Translations under genes and position numbers: made by a program
Notes under the pieces: model-generated
What the model saw: the letters and a program-made list of their open reading frames with translations, nothing else
Databases searched by the model: none
What the model was told of the DNA's origin: nothing
Shown: positions 12,731 to 25,424 of the stretch, piece after piece
How positions within the stretch are numbered: position 1 is the stretch's first letter
Layout of the letters: every line of letters begins with the position of its first letter
From: Intoshia linei
Taxonomy: Eukaryota; Orthonectida; Rhopaluridae
Reading direction: 5' to 3'
DNA: 64,000 bases
Assembly (NCBI GenBank): GCA_001642005.1
Contig: LWCA01000062.1
Span: forward strand, 1 to 64,000

Positions 12731-12830
12731 GTATAGAATGTGTAAAACTGTGAAATGTACACATTCTATGGGAAAGTCGTAGAATGTATACATTTCATGG
12801 ATGACTCGTAGAATGTGTAAAATTTTCATT
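12731..12830. repeat. Dispersed repeat flanking two hAT copies
   Basis: The stretch after the hAT element is close to the reverse complement of 26440-26509, with few mismatches over about 60 bp. Both copies are joined to a hAT-like terminus at the same octamer. The following bases carry short ttttcaaggg-type units that recur at 16600, 24300 and 26340. Confidence 0.6.
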
Positions 12831-13277
12831 TTTTGAACTAAATTTAAAAGGGGGATTTTAGAAATTTTTTTTTAATCAAACTTTCAAGGGGATTTTAAGA
12901 TTTTGATTTAACGATATTTTCAAGGGAGTTTTTAAGATTTACCAGGCCCACTAAAAATTGTAGGCCCACCAAATTTCAAATATCTACCAAAAATTTCATC
13001 ATCTCCCACTGGTGGAAAACACAGGTTTAAAGGTTAATACCATTAACTATTTTCTAGTAGTGCATATGACTTTTTTAAAAGGTCTGTTGTTTGACTGTTA
13101 TTCAGTGTTATATTGACATTGCAATAAAGATGTAATAAAATATTGCGTTACATTGATATATAAATATTGGACTTATGCATATAAATGGAATTGTAATATG
13201 CGTATTTTTTTGTATAAACATATTTTTAGCAATGTCACCAGTATTCACAATGTCTAATATGTTATCCTAATCAGCCA

Positions 13278-16200
13278 ATGTACAGAACAAGAAATAATGT
13301 TCCCATTTTTAGTAATGGTCAGGGAAATAGATCAATTCCAATTTATCGCGTCAATCCTCCAGTATATGCACAGCAAAATTCACAATATTCACACAAAAAA
13401 CACATTTTCCCTCAACAAGCGTACCAAAACGGTCAATATAGAGGACAAAATATAATGAATATAAATAGATTAAATCAAAATCGAATTCCCATTCCTATTC
13501 GATCAGTAAACACATATTACACACAGAATCCAAGATTGAATCAAAATGTTAGAAATGCGTATAATTCTAATAATCAACCTTATATAACTAAAAAAACTCA
13601 AATTTCGGTGCCATATAATCATAGACTTCGACAAAATTTTGTTCAAAACCCAAATTTAATGAATCGTTTTATCTGTAGACCCGATTTAAATAATCAAATG
13701 AATTTACAAAATTTGGATTCAAATTATCATAATGGTGTCAAGGAAGAAGTTATTACAATGCATTTTATTTTTGTTGAGGTAACATTTACTAGAATAAGAT
13801 AATTTTAAAAAAGTAATTGTTAGAACGATGGGAACAAAATTAGGGACTTTTGTTGTCTGAACTTGGCTCTGAAATTATTTTTCAAATTTTATCCTAGTCC
13901 CCACAGCGGCTTTTAGCAATACCCTCAGTTAAAGATGAATCCTTTAAGACTCTATTATTCTTGTTTTTTCCTCTCTCCTCTTGTAAGGTTACCCCACAGC
14001 GGCTTTTAGCATTACCCTCCGTTAAAGATGAATCCTTTAAGACTCTCTTATTCTTGTTTTTTTCTCTCTCCTCTTGTGAGGTTACCTCACAGCGGCTTTT
14101 AGCATTACCATCCGTTAAAGATGAATTCGTTAAGACTCTCTTATTCTTGTTTTTTTCTCTCTCCTTTTGTGAGTTTACCCCACAGCGGCTTTTAGCATTA
14201 TCCTTCGTTAAAGATGAATCCTTTAAGACTCTATTATTTTTGTGTTTTTCTCTTTCCTACGTCAGAGTCCCCTGTAATGATTAAAGAATAACATTTTAAA
14301 TCAATGAAATAATACTGTAGTCTGCGATAATCATCACATTATCGTTTTTTCAAAAAATTTAAAAAAATTTATAAAAATTAACTGGATAATTTAAAATTTG
14401 AGTGGATATAAATAATTAAATTTTCAGCATGCCAGTTATAATATTTTTTTTAGCTTACACCTCACACCACGTCAAAATTAACAAAATTGAAGCATGCTAC
14501 AGCAACAATTTTCCATAATAATGTAGAAAAAAATACTAAATATGCACTGAAAACTGGAAATAAATTTACTTGGAATTTCGATACTAAACTGTAAATAAAT
14601 TACAAACTTGAGATTTTCAGAGTCCTTTGATAGCATCAGTACCAAATTTTAGACACGACCATAATGTATGATTAAATTGACTTAATTTTCCGACGGTCAC
14701 CATTCGCACGTAAAATAGAAATTAATAAATATTAGTCTTACACATGGTATACACAGCTACAGGCCGAACCTACCAAGCTCCAGTTCACCCGATATAGAAA
14801 AATAGGCCTTTAAACATTAAAAAAAAATATAATATCATGTAGACCTAGTCACGTTTCCAAGTCTTTTGACTTGAAATTTTAAATTAAATACTCAGAATCG
14901 TTATGATAGGTAACATTACATTAATTAAATAATATTTGAATTATAAATAATATAATTTACTTTTTAATGATAAATAAGATATTAATTAATATAATTTTAA
15001 TTTTATTAATGATCAATTTGGAAAAATATGGCTCCTATTTTAGAGGAGTCTACACACGGTAGGTTCGGAATGAACCCTACAGGGCTGTCATTAAATAAAG
15101 AATACTGGGTCGCACATTTTTATATATATATTTTAAATTTTTGAAAATAATGGGTTTTTTGGATTGTTTACCATGAAGATGTAAAATCTGAGGAAAAAAT
15201 AGAACCAAATTGAAAATGGTACAAAATTAAAATATTAGCTCTGTGTTGGATATTTTTGTAAAATTTATTATTAATAATTTAGTGAAGCATCTCCGGGACA
15301 TGGTGAATTCGTAATTAAAGTGTACAAAGTGGTAATATTTACTTTTAACAGCATATCATCGTTATGATTATCATCATTGATGAGCATATGACTTCTTGCA
15401 ACATTTATAGAACATTTGGAATGGTATAAATTTATAATTTTTCGTTTAACCAGTAAACAAAATCTAAATCAAATATAAATATTAAGTGTCAATTCCTGTT
15501 TGATTTATATTTTTTGTGATAAAAATCAATCAAACGTCATTAAAGTTTCATTGTTTATTTAGCATAAACCTTGAGAGTAAAATGTTGATAAAATAAAAAT
15601 TTAGATTTATTTATAGAGAACTCTTTAAGAAATAAAGAAATATTCAATACTAAGAAAACCTAAATTCAATTTTTAATAATTAGAAGTCATATTATTACGA
15701 TTTTTAATAAATTTTTTTTGTAATATTTCCTGGTAATTTTAATTTAATAGTCCGTTATAAATTTTATAATTTATTACAGGTTCGCCACGACAAAAGTGTG
15801 GGATCCCTGGCTTATAACTTAAGACTTATACTGTAATGCACTAATAATAAGTTTTGGACATTTTTTACTATTATAACTTTATAAAATACTAATTATATTT
15901 TTAATGGACGTAATATTCATAAAATGATACTCGTAGTAATTTTCTGATTAATTTGTAAAATCTTGACTTTTTGGTCTTATATTTGCTTTTGAACTATATT
16001 TTTTAATGTTGCGGCCCGTGAAATTTGTAAAATTTATTTTGTGGCATTCAGTCGCCATATGTTTGGAAGACCCGGTTATATAATATGAGGTTTCTGATAT
16101 TTTTATTCTTAACTCACCCGTCCGTTTTTCTCCTTCGTCTCCGCGGAAGGTCTCTAATGTAACTTTTAATGGCTATTAATATTTATTATTATTAATGTTA

Positions 16201-17849
16201 TTTATGAAAACTTTAAAACGTATTTAAATTTCTAGAAAACATTGTACTGTTAGTAAATAATAAATTTAGAAGAATAAATCACTCAAGTATGTCGGATGTG
16301 GTAAATTGGAAAATTCAATTCAATTTAAAAATATCAAAACCCCAGTTTTTTTAAATTTAAATTTTGAAGATGAAACTGGGAAGCATACAGGAATGTTTGA
16401 AATTAATATAAGTGTAATTCATTTATTTTATATTTTTCAATGTACAGAAAGGAATCATCAATACTGATACCGGCCAAACATACAGTTGAGCGACATAATC
16501 ATCGATTTTGTTAATTAATATAAATATTTATTTTTAGACAATATTTTTGTGGTTTCTTTAATGACGATGACCAACATTTTGTAGAGTTTTTAAGGAAATA
16601 TTTTTTCTACCATTTTTTTACGATTTTGAAAATAATTTTGGTATTAAAATTTTGTAGTGTTTTTAATGGAAGTTTTTTTTGACTCAATTTTTAAAGATTT
16701 TGAAGACAATTTTGGGACCAAAATTTTGTAGGGTTTTGAAAGGAATATTTTAAACATTTTATGGGATCTTTAAAAATTGTGTAAAAAAAATTTCTTTTCA
16801 AAACTTTGGTCCCAAATTTATCAATATAAGTTAATAAAAAAAATACTAAAATATAAATAAAAAAACCCATTAAAATTTCGTGAAAAAATCAAAGATAACA
16901 ATTTAAATAATGTAAATAGCCATAATTCGAGAAATTAAATCGTTAATAAAATCCAAAAAAATTGAGATAGAAACAAATTTTTATAAATAAACAGTATAAC
17001 TAAACATGTAGAACAATATTATGAGGTGGGTACCACGTTTAAAATCTCAAACGCCAATTTCCGTTAAAATAAAGTTCCGTTTTAATTTTGTAATATATAG
17101 TATATATATAGAAAACTTAAAATGGTCAGGCTATCTTTAATAATCGTTGAAATGCATTAATGTTTTGGAAATATCATTTTTTTTGAGACACATTTAAATT
17201 ACAGTTTTCCGATAGTGATTTTTAATTGCAAAATTCATTTTCTAAGGTTGAGTCCTTCATGGAGAAAAACCGAACCCCCTTTTATTAAAAATTAATTGAT
17301 CTAGTTAAAAAAATTAATTAAAATTTAATAAGCCGCCCTAGTGATAGCTAGCAGCTGTTTGTACGAAGTGCATAACAGTCAAGCAAGTCTACTATACAAA
17401 TCTAATTTTATAAAAGTATACTTATGATGACAGTAAATTTTACGACATAATTGCATATATATTATTTTTAGGTAAATTACCAAAAATTAAGAGTTGAAAA
17501 AATAAAAGAAATTGATTCACCAATATTAGATAATCAAATAAAATCCAATAAAAAAAAAAAGAAAGTGTGTGATAACATTGAAAAAGCCGAAAGTAAAATT
17601 AAAAAATTGAATTTGAATGTCACTTCAGACGAAAATGAAAAACCACTTCATTGTGAAAATGAAAATGAAATTCAAAATGATACGAATTTTAATTTAATTT
17701 TTAATGATCAAGATGATGAATTGACACTAATAAATCACGAAAAAGAAGAAACAGAGACAGAAAAAGCAAACAGATTGTTGGAAGAATGTAGTGCTAAGGA
17801 TGTTGACGCTGACAATGATAGTTACAACGAGGACATACAAGAGGTATTC
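13278..17849 (+). CDS. Unrecognised Q/N-rich protein with acidic second exon
   Basis: Exon 1 (13278-13778) encodes about 167 residues very rich in Asn, Gln, Tyr and Pro, with scattered Arg and no recognisable fold. It ends GTTGAG before a gtaaca donor. A plausible second exon, starting after the ttttag acceptor at about 17471, opens VNYQKLRVEKIKEID in the matching phase. It continues with a Lys run and an acidic Glu/Asp-rich stretch to a gtattc donor at about 17841. If joined, the intron is 3.7 kb, far longer than usual here, and contains a minisatellite and repeats. The exons could instead be two genes. The composition suggests a low-complexity RNA-associated protein, but that is inference. 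No further exon was found before the next gene at 18420. Confidence 0.4.
13901..14270 (+). repeat. 93-bp tandem repeat, about four units
   Basis: The phrase cacagcggcttttagca recurs at 13902, 13995, 14088 and 14181, an exact 93-bp period. Because 93 is divisible by three, one frame stays open from 13961 to 14284 as a 31-residue repeat. No start context, splice logic or conservation supports translation. A lone related unit sits at 18087-18165. Confidence 0.85.
14271..17332. other. Long intron or intergenic repeat-bearing stretch
   Basis: No gene is recognised. An inverted pair (aggccgaacctacc near 14761 and ggtaggttcgga near 15059) may be the ends of a decayed foldback element. Short ttttgtagggttttgaa-type repeats lie around 16550-16800. 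The rest is AT-rich. Confidence 0.35.
17333..17386 (+). mobile_element. Helitron-like 3' terminus, decayed
   Basis: The sequence gctagcagctgtttgtacgaagtgcataacagtcaagcaag keeps the hairpin arms of the family 3' end, but the CTAG terminus is changed to CAAG. It lies just upstream of the second exon of the Q/N-rich gene. Confidence 0.45.
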
Positions 17850-18086
17850 TTATGTATTAAATCGACATAAACATCAAAATAATTAAGAAATTAAAAACCT
17901 ACTTTTCGTGGCTTTAGCCAAAAACCTTACCATAGTGTGACCATGTTTTATACGTACAAAGTATTAGATGTAAATTACAAAAGAAATTAAAAGCCAATAA
18001 ATCTTAGATTGTTTACTTAAATAATTAACTATCCCACAGGCTTTCGCGATCGATTTAATAACTTATTGATTTTGGTATGTAATCCA

Positions 18087-18165
18087 CAGTGGCTTTTAGC
18101 ATTACCCTCCGTTAAAGATGAATCTCTTAAGACTTTATTATTCTTGTTTTTTCTCTTTACTTTTT
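18087..18165 (+). repeat. Single unit related to the 93-bp minisatellite
   Basis: This segment matches the unit at 13901-14270 (cttttagcattaccctccgttaaagatgaat) about 4 kb away. It suggests a dispersed sequence that became tandem at one site. Confidence 0.7.
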
Positions 18166-18419
18166 ATACAAATACGTACGATGGATCATATCAATAAATA
18201 ATAAAATCGCAAAAATTGTCACTGTCGCAAAAACTAATTATTTAAGTATACCATATAAAATATATTGGCTTCTAATTTCCTCTGTAATTTAGCCTTAACA
18301 CATTAAAGTACCTAGAAATAATACATTAGTGCAAAAACGACTTGTGGTGTAATAAATACACTGCAACTACACAGCTTGTTTTAAATTTTACAACCTTAAC
18401 AATTAAATCTTATTTTAAA

Positions 18420-18957
18420 ATGGAGAATATTCCTCAAAGGGTTAAGAACGTTAGATCTGCCCTTCTCAAAAAATATAGGTGGGTGGAAGGCATCACAGGA
18501 GTAAGTAAATGTTTTTTAACATGTAATGTGAATACACAACTTTGAAAAATTCAATCCTATATTTTTGCGTTAAAAGAATGTATAAATAGTATGGATAGAA
18601 TATAGTAATTACATATGATCCGAGACATAAAAAAACACATAGGTAAATAAATATTATTTTTAATACAGCAATAATAATACTTATAGGACCACCTTGAAAG
18701 TGGAACCGAGAATTATGGCATAGATTCAGATCTAGAATCTGAAATTAGTGAACATTTGTCAGGTAATAAATTTAATATGGGAAAGAATTTTAAAATGTAA
18801 TTAATATTCACCAAAAATTATAGAATTCCAACAAAAAATAAACGGCTTAAAATCAAAATTCCCTAACCTTGATAGAATTACCCTTGAAACTGCACTAGAG
18901 GATAATCGAAACAATGTCGATGAAACTATTGACATGTTGAAACAATTTGAATTGTAA
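18420..18957 (+). CDS. Small CUE-domain protein
   Basis: The 96-residue product comes from exons 18420-18500, 18687-18762 and 18824-18957, with consistent phases. The C-terminal about 40 residues read KINGLKSKFPNLDRITLETA then LEDNRNNVDETIDMLKQF. This fits a CUE domain: the FP motif and the final di-leucine-like L..F of a three-helix ubiquitin-binding fold. The N-terminus (MENIPQRVKNVRSALLKKY) is basic and the middle is acidic. CUE domains bind mono-ubiquitin. No catalytic domain accompanies it, so the likely role is an adaptor. An earlier in-frame ATG at 18342 exists, but the ATG at 18420 follows a more typical untranslated leader. The specific orthologue is not recognised. Confidence 0.7.
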
Positions 18958-20152
18958 TTTATACTTTTTTTTAATAAATTCTATTTTCATGATATAGTTT
19001 GTTTTTGGTTTATATTATATATTCTCCCATTTTCGCGGAACAACACACTTTCAAACATAAGATTTTAAACATACCAAAATTATTTTTATTGACTTCATGT
19101 CATGTTTATGTGTTAAACTACAGTTAAATACAAATAAAATTCTTATAATTTTAGTAAAAGTGTATTCCATCATTTTTTATTTACGAATTGCACAATGCTG
19201 TTTTTATTCCAATTTATTTAAATAGTTTACAAAATGTTGAGTATTAAATTGTAGTATGCATTTTGACTGGGAAGATATAAATTTATGATAGTACATTTCC
19301 TGAAAAACATTATCTTAGAATTGGTTTTTTAAATAGTGTGTAACACAGAGATAAAAATACTATTTTATTTAAATAATGACATACAATAAAAAAAGTAAAA
19401 CAGCATTTATTCAAATAGTATTTTTAATTCAATTTTAAAATCATTAAGTTTACTATTCTTTAACATCAAGACTGGATTAAAAATTGTTAAAGTCAAAAAT
19501 TTTGGGTATTTAGATGTATTTTTTAATTACTCTGAAATAAATAATGAATGCACATTACATGTTAACCAGTTGACATTTTCGATGCAACAGTTTCACCAAA
19601 TATTGGGAATATATGCACAGCAATTTCATAAAACTAATTCAAAAAACATGGTATGTGAATATTCATGTTGATGTAAAATCATGAATCAAAAATATTTGTA
19701 TTCATCAGTAGTCACTTTATCAGTTTTTCATTTCATGAGATTTTCGTCTCATCAGAATTAATCATATTAATGATTTATTAATAATATTGTAAATAATGAA
19801 ATTAAAAATTTGATACAAACAACAAAAATATTTTAGTTTTTTTGAAAAGAATGTTATCTTAGATACCATTTTTAAAATTTATTTCAAAAATACTAAAAAA
19901 ACCCGTTAGAATTTGGTTAAAAAAATTACCAAATAACACACTTTAAATGATTAAAGTTAATATTTAGGAAATCGAAACTGAAAATAAATATGCTGAAATT
20001 TAAAATAAAATGGGCGTGTTTTTAAATACTGTTCATATTACAACTTCCCGCATATGTGTAGCTTTGCAATTTTGTCAATTTGAAGTCTCCACGCATATGT
20101 GGAGTTTTAAATATTTTAGATTTTAAAACTACATATATATTTATCTTATATA
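18958..20152. other. Intergenic, no gene seen
   Basis: AT-rich stretch with short direct repeats of the cgcatatgtgga type near 20045-20110. No coding sequence is recognised. Confidence 0.35.
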
Positions 20153-20773
20153 TCTTAACTTATATAATATGCTACGCGATTTTTGTTGTGTGTTTGTGTC
20201 TGTGTGTATGACTTTAATAAAATAACTAGCTGTCTTAAAATTTTTTAAAGACCACATTTCAATTACAGTTTTTGCCAGGGCGTATAATAAAATAAATTTT
20301 AACCTCCCAATTTTACATCTTACGGGTCAAAAACCCCAGTTGTCCCTCTTTTTGAGAATCAAACAAGTTAAAGAATTTAAAAAAATATATACGCTGATGC
20401 GGATGTTAAAATCATAAACATTATCATAAATCTAAATTTAAAAATTATATCTTCAATGCCAAAATCCCAAATTACCCTTCTTTTTTAATGAAAACAGCCC
20501 TAGAATTAAAAAAATTTACAGGTGGTACAGTTGTATCCTGTTAACACCCAAAAAAATTTAATTCCAATAAGTGACGATTTCACGGTCAAAAAAGCATTTT
20601 AGTATTTATATATTTTTTTTCTGAAATATTTTATTAAAACAAAAAGTGTGAAATAATTAATGTCCGTAAATTAAAAAAAGATTATTTTAATAGAGCTTAT
20701 TCCAGTTAATATAAATACAAAATTTCAACTCCAGAAATCTACGCATTCCCAGTGAAAAATAATTTTTAATATA

Positions 20774-21706
20774 CAGTCAACCCTCTACTAAGTGAACATT
20801 TGAGACTCGAATATTTGAGTGTTTGTGATTGTAGAAATGGTGAACAAAAAATTTATTTACATAGTAACCGTAAAATTAAAATTGATTCAATATCAATTCA
20901 TTTTTTTCTTTCTTTAGTAGAACCAAAGTAATTAGTTATTTTTGATGATCTGGCCAATTTTTCAGACTTTATTTCCTGCATTAAAGTCCATACACTGGAT
21001 AATTTTAATGATATGTCTTGATAAAAACTTGTGCAACCATCCATTTGAAGTTTTAAAATTATCCACATTAAATTGGTCGGTTAATTGAAAAGCTTTATAC
21101 TGCAATATATCACCACTAATGGTTATATTCCTGGTTCTTTGCCTTTGAACCATTCGTATAATATCGAATCAATTTGGTGTTTTTTTAAGAACAGGTTTTC
21201 TCTTTTGGCTCACATTTTCATTATCATTCAAAATTCGTTCACGATTTAATAATAATTTATTTACAAAGCCTAAAAATAAATAATAAGAGTACAGCTAAAG
21301 AGCATATTATGGATTATTATACAAATATTAATTAAATAACTAACCTAAAGATACATTGTGTTTTGATGCAAGAAAACGTAGTGTACTACCTTTGTATTCA
21401 TCAAAAAATCGAATTAGTTATTTCTTTGTAGATGCAGCTAAATCTTTAAATTATATTAATTTTTTTTTTTAAATTTTCTTTGTTCATTTTGCAGAAATAA
21501 AAAATTTTCAAAAAGCACGTTTTGTATACAATAATTGTGAATAACAATTATAACTTCACTTTACTTTGGATAAATCATGTTCATCATTTACTTAGTAGAA
21601 TGTTCCCGATTCATTAACTTTTTTAATAATAAACTATAACACATTTTTTTTTTCATTATTGGAGAAGTTCACGTTATAGAGAGTTCATCTTATAGAGGGT
21701 TGCATG
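20774..21706. mobile_element. Tigger/pogo-type element, decayed
   Basis: The left end CAGTCAACCCTCTACTAAGTG and the right end (complement of TATAGAGGGTTGCATG) form Tigger-like inverted repeats flanked by TA on both sides (20772-20773 and 21707-21708). It interrupts the Helitron-like body; the sequence on either side rejoins cleanly when it is removed. Confidence 0.75.
20962..21153 (-). pseudogene. Tigger/pogo transposase fragment (CENP-B-type HTH)
   Basis: The minus-strand frame reads MVQRQRTRNITISGDILQ...KAFQLTDQFNV...FKTSNGWLHKFLSRH. This is the CENP-B-type DNA-binding helix-turn-helix of pogo-family transposases. The DDE domain is absent, and a stop codon lies between this segment and the upstream basic segment (SQKRKPVLKKTPN) near 21220. 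It is a non-functional remnant inside the Tigger element. Confidence 0.75.
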
Positions 21707-22084
21707 TATTATTACCAATATTTTTTTCATTGCTACGCAATTTTTAAATTTTAAATTCTCATTTTGAAAACATTTTTAGTGATAACATTAAAATTTAAAT
21801 AAGACACTACAACAACGAAACTAAAATTTTGTTAATATCATTTTTATGTTACAATCCTTTGCAATAATATTAAATTTGACTGAAATGTTTATAAAGTGAA
21901 GATTCGGTTAATTATTAATACACAATTAGTATTTTTAAGTATTTATTAAATTGGTACTGAATATACAAAATGTATGTCATCACTAGCCATTCATAGAGGA
22001 TAATGACTAGGTTACGCAAGATTTTTAGGATGCTCTTAAAGAAGTTTGCATCATTGTGAATTACATAATGGTGTTTATTTGTTT

Positions 22085-22245
22085 ACATTTTATTTTAAAT
22101 TATATGAAATGTACTCAATTGTATGTAGTTGCTTAACGATTTCAGAGCATCCGACTTGTAAGTTATTTAAAATTATATGAAATGTAAACAATTGTTATGT
22201 ATTGTTGCTTAACGACTTCAGAGCATCCGATTTGAATGGCTCTAG
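22085..22245 (+). repeat. Imperfect tandem duplication of about 75-80 bp
   Basis: The phrase aaattatatgaaatgta...caattg...gttgcttaacga.ttcagagcatccga occurs twice in a row. The following 150 bp (about 22245-22400) recurs near 60450-60600 as part of a dispersed repeat. Confidence 0.6.
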
Positions 22246-22658
22246 TCATCACATTGAAAATGATAAAATAGGTTTTTATAATTTTATTTTTTCTGGAATT
22301 TATGCTATATATGACAATTTTTAGGATTTGACTGTTTTTATTTTATTTTTAATATTATACACACATTCTCTCTAATAAATTAAAAAAATGGGATAACAAT
22401 TTTTTTTAAAATTCTTTACGCCAATGTTAACAAACAAAAAATTAAGATGAAATAATTCACTTTATAGTAAAAATTAATGTGATATGATGGTTCCACCTGA
22501 CACAAATTTGGGAACCACTTTTTTAAAGGATTGATAATAGTGAATAGTAGGATTTTAAAGTTAAATTTTCAACGCAAATTTATTTTTTTTGTATAATAAA
22601 AATGTGCCCTCGGCAGAGTTAAGTGCTGTTTGTACGTAGTACATAACAGTCAACCTAG

Positions 22659-24296
22659 TTTTATTTATATTATCTACTATATTTCCACATTAACCCCGTT
22701 GAAAATGGTTGATGTATAGTATTTCGTCATGTTTTATTCAAAAACTCATAATAAAAATAAATACGGCCATTTAATGGCTTTTATTTAAAAAATTAGATTC
22801 CGCTATCAAGTGTGCTACTATGGGAAAATTCCATATTAATTGAAAATTACTAAATTCCGTTAATAAAAACTTATACTGTAATACTGAATTTATTACATTT
22901 AAACTGACATTGCAATATTAATATATGGTAGTATTCTTTGGAGAAATGACTTTTAAATACAAAAATATATAAAAATTGAAACAGGAGACAAATAATATTT
23001 ATATCATATTGGTAATTAATCCTGTTAGCTCAGTGAACCTGAGGTAACCTGATTTAACCTTTAAGATAAAAGTAATATAGCGAAATTTTTCCGTTGTTGT
23101 TATTTTTAACAATTAAACTAAAAATATGATAAAATTTATTACATCAAATAGTATCTAGAAATTGGAATACATTTTTGAAATGTATAAATGTTAGATTTAT
23201 ATTTAGTAATTTACATTTTTTAAATTGATGTTTTGCCAAGATTTTGTTAGTACAGGTTAATATAAATAATCAAATGTGAAATCGATATAGGTAAATTTTA
23301 TATCGTAAAGTATTATATGCATTATCGCTTATATATCTCGAAATGTGTTTATTATAAGGCCATAAAATTTTTATATTTTTTCTATATACATTAGTACATA
23401 CAGCATACAATGTATGCTGCATACATATGTATATTAGTACGGCAATTAGAAATTATATCAATAATGGTAAAATATTTTTGGTGGTTTCGTTTGATACATC
23501 AATACACGATAAGAGTATCAAAACAGAACAATAAAGTAAAATGTACAATTGTTCAAAGGCAACATACATTTAAATATAAACATAAATGTATATATTTAAC
23601 AAATTACTTTCTTTTGTAGGCCACCCCGCATCACTTGTTTGGTACGACGTGTCAATGGAAACCTTTCCAAAAATTATAATGGCGCAGAGTTACCAGACAT
23701 AAACTTATTACTGTTTATGTTGAAACCTGTGTTTTTGATGTATACAGTTCTTTTTTTGTAGAAATAATACCATAAATTAATCATAAATCTAGTTCCAATT
23801 TGAAGATAAAAGACATTTTAATTATAATTCGTCTAATTCCGCTTACGGTAAATTATATATAAAAAATGAAAGAAATTATAAATTTGTGCAAATATCAAAA
23901 TTATAACATTCTGATTAAAATATTTAGTAAAAGTAATAAAAAATTAATTGCAAAATAAAAATATAACAATATTATAACGGAAGTGAGGTATGACGGGGGA
24001 TGAAACAAATATATGTTGAGAACAACTGGTTTAAAGAATAAATATTATTTTACCATTTTATAATACATATCTGATTTTGTAGTTCATATCTGAGTGCACA
24101 ACAATAAATAAATAATAAAATAATCTAAATATTAAATAACTTATCATTAAAAATTTATAACTCTGATCTAATCGTTATCATGTATGTTGACATTTTGACA
24201 AACATTATCATGACATTACATTTTTTTAAAATTTCATTTCAGTCCGCCTTTGTTTTTCACAAAAAATTTCAATCTGAATAAATTAAACTTCAATTT
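22659..24296. other. Intergenic, no gene seen
   Basis: AT-rich sequence with no supported gene. The open frame at 23410-23619 has no recognisable content. The remaining exons of UFD1, expected somewhere left of 29033 on the minus strand, were looked for here and not found. Confidence 0.35.
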
Positions 24297-24460
24297 CTCT
24301 AAAAACACCTTTAAAAATATGGTTAAAAAAAATTCCCCCTAAAACCCCCTCAAAATATGATAAAAAAAATTCCTAAAAACCCACTTGAAAATATGGTAAA
24401 AAAAATTACCTAAAAATCCCTTTGAAATATGGTAAAAAAATTACCCTAAAAAACCATTAT
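24297..24460 (+). repeat. Short-unit tandem repeat, about 30-40 bp period
   Basis: Four to five imperfect units of the form aaaatatggtaaaaaaaatt.cctaaaaaccc. Related single units appear near 16560-16800, 26340-26430 and 44820-44940, so the unit is dispersed. Confidence 0.6.
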
Positions 24461-24661
24461 AAAATTTGTTTGTTGTTTGGAAATTAGGAATAAAAGTATA
24501 GCCAGTTGTGATCACAACAGAGTAAGGGAGTATTTGATAAATGTATATCTAATAATAATGATAAATACATATCTAAGACATATTTTTATTATAAAAGTGT
24601 TGTTTGACCTTGAAGACATCACTTAGTGAAATCAAATTGAGGTAATATCTGGCGATAACTG

Positions 24662-25158
24662 CAGAGCCGTCTTAAGCCACTTCATGGCTCTGGGCTAAGC
24701 AAAGGGCCGGATGCCCTTTAAAGTTTTGAACGAAGCAAAAAAGTATTTCAAGCGCAGCGATAAAAAAATTTTAGGGCCCATTTTTTAAAAATTAATAAGT
24801 GATCATCAAAGATTTACTACTTTCTTTTTTGAATATTCACTTAATAGAATGGTTTTAATGTTTAATATTATCATTTGAAACAGTTTTCATGTCAATATTA
24901 TATGATGAACATTGTAGAATATATTTTAAATTGAATATTTACCAGAACTTTGATTCTTTAAACTATTTTCTTTCTATCTATTTGAATTCTTACACTTCAA
25001 AACTTATAAACTATTCTTAAGATATAAATGAAGTATTTTTTAATAAATTAGGCTTCTTTTTAAGATATAAGTGTGAAGTACTTTTATTAATTAGGGGCCT
25101 TTTTTAATGAGTGACCCTGGGCTACAGCCTATATTGCCCATGTCTTAGAACGGCTCTG
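24662..25158. mobile_element. hAT-type MITE with perfect 8-bp target duplication
   Basis: The ends are CAGAGCCGTCTTAAG at the left and the complement-type CTTAGAACGGCTCTG at the right. GATAACTG flanks both sides exactly (24654-24661 and 25159-25166). It is 497 bp with no transposase. The family differs in sequence from the elements at 12279 and 33073. Confidence 0.85.
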
Positions 25159-25424
25159 GATAACTGTATGAACTGTAATTTTTTAAAAAAAGGGTGTTTT
25201 GGGGTTTATACCCTAAAGATATATTTTGTAAATTCTAAAACTCGTTTGATTTTCAATAAAAAGTATAATTTGGGTTTTGGGTTTTAACCGGTAAGATGTG
25301 AGTTTCTGAGATTGAAATAGATCTCACTTTCACATCTAAAAAAAACTGTAATAGAAATATGGAATTGTTAAATTTCTAAGACTCTTAGTTATTGAAATAA
25401 ACGATAACACACTCAGAAAAACGA

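Larger units (their letters stand above)
20153..22658 (+). mobile_element. Full-length Helitron-like element carrying a Tigger insertion
   Basis: Both family termini are present: A|TCTTAACTTATATAATATGC at 20153, and at the right a hairpin (22627-22650) followed by CTAG at 22655-22658 and T. Without the Tigger insert (20774-21706) it is about 1.57 kb. No Rep or helicase coding sequence is seen, so it is non-autonomous. This copy allows the fragments elsewhere in the window to be oriented. Confidence 0.65.

Noticed and set aside
23410-23619. 69-codon open frame on the plus strand
   Set aside because: Its content resembles no family and it is surrounded by simple AT-rich sequence.
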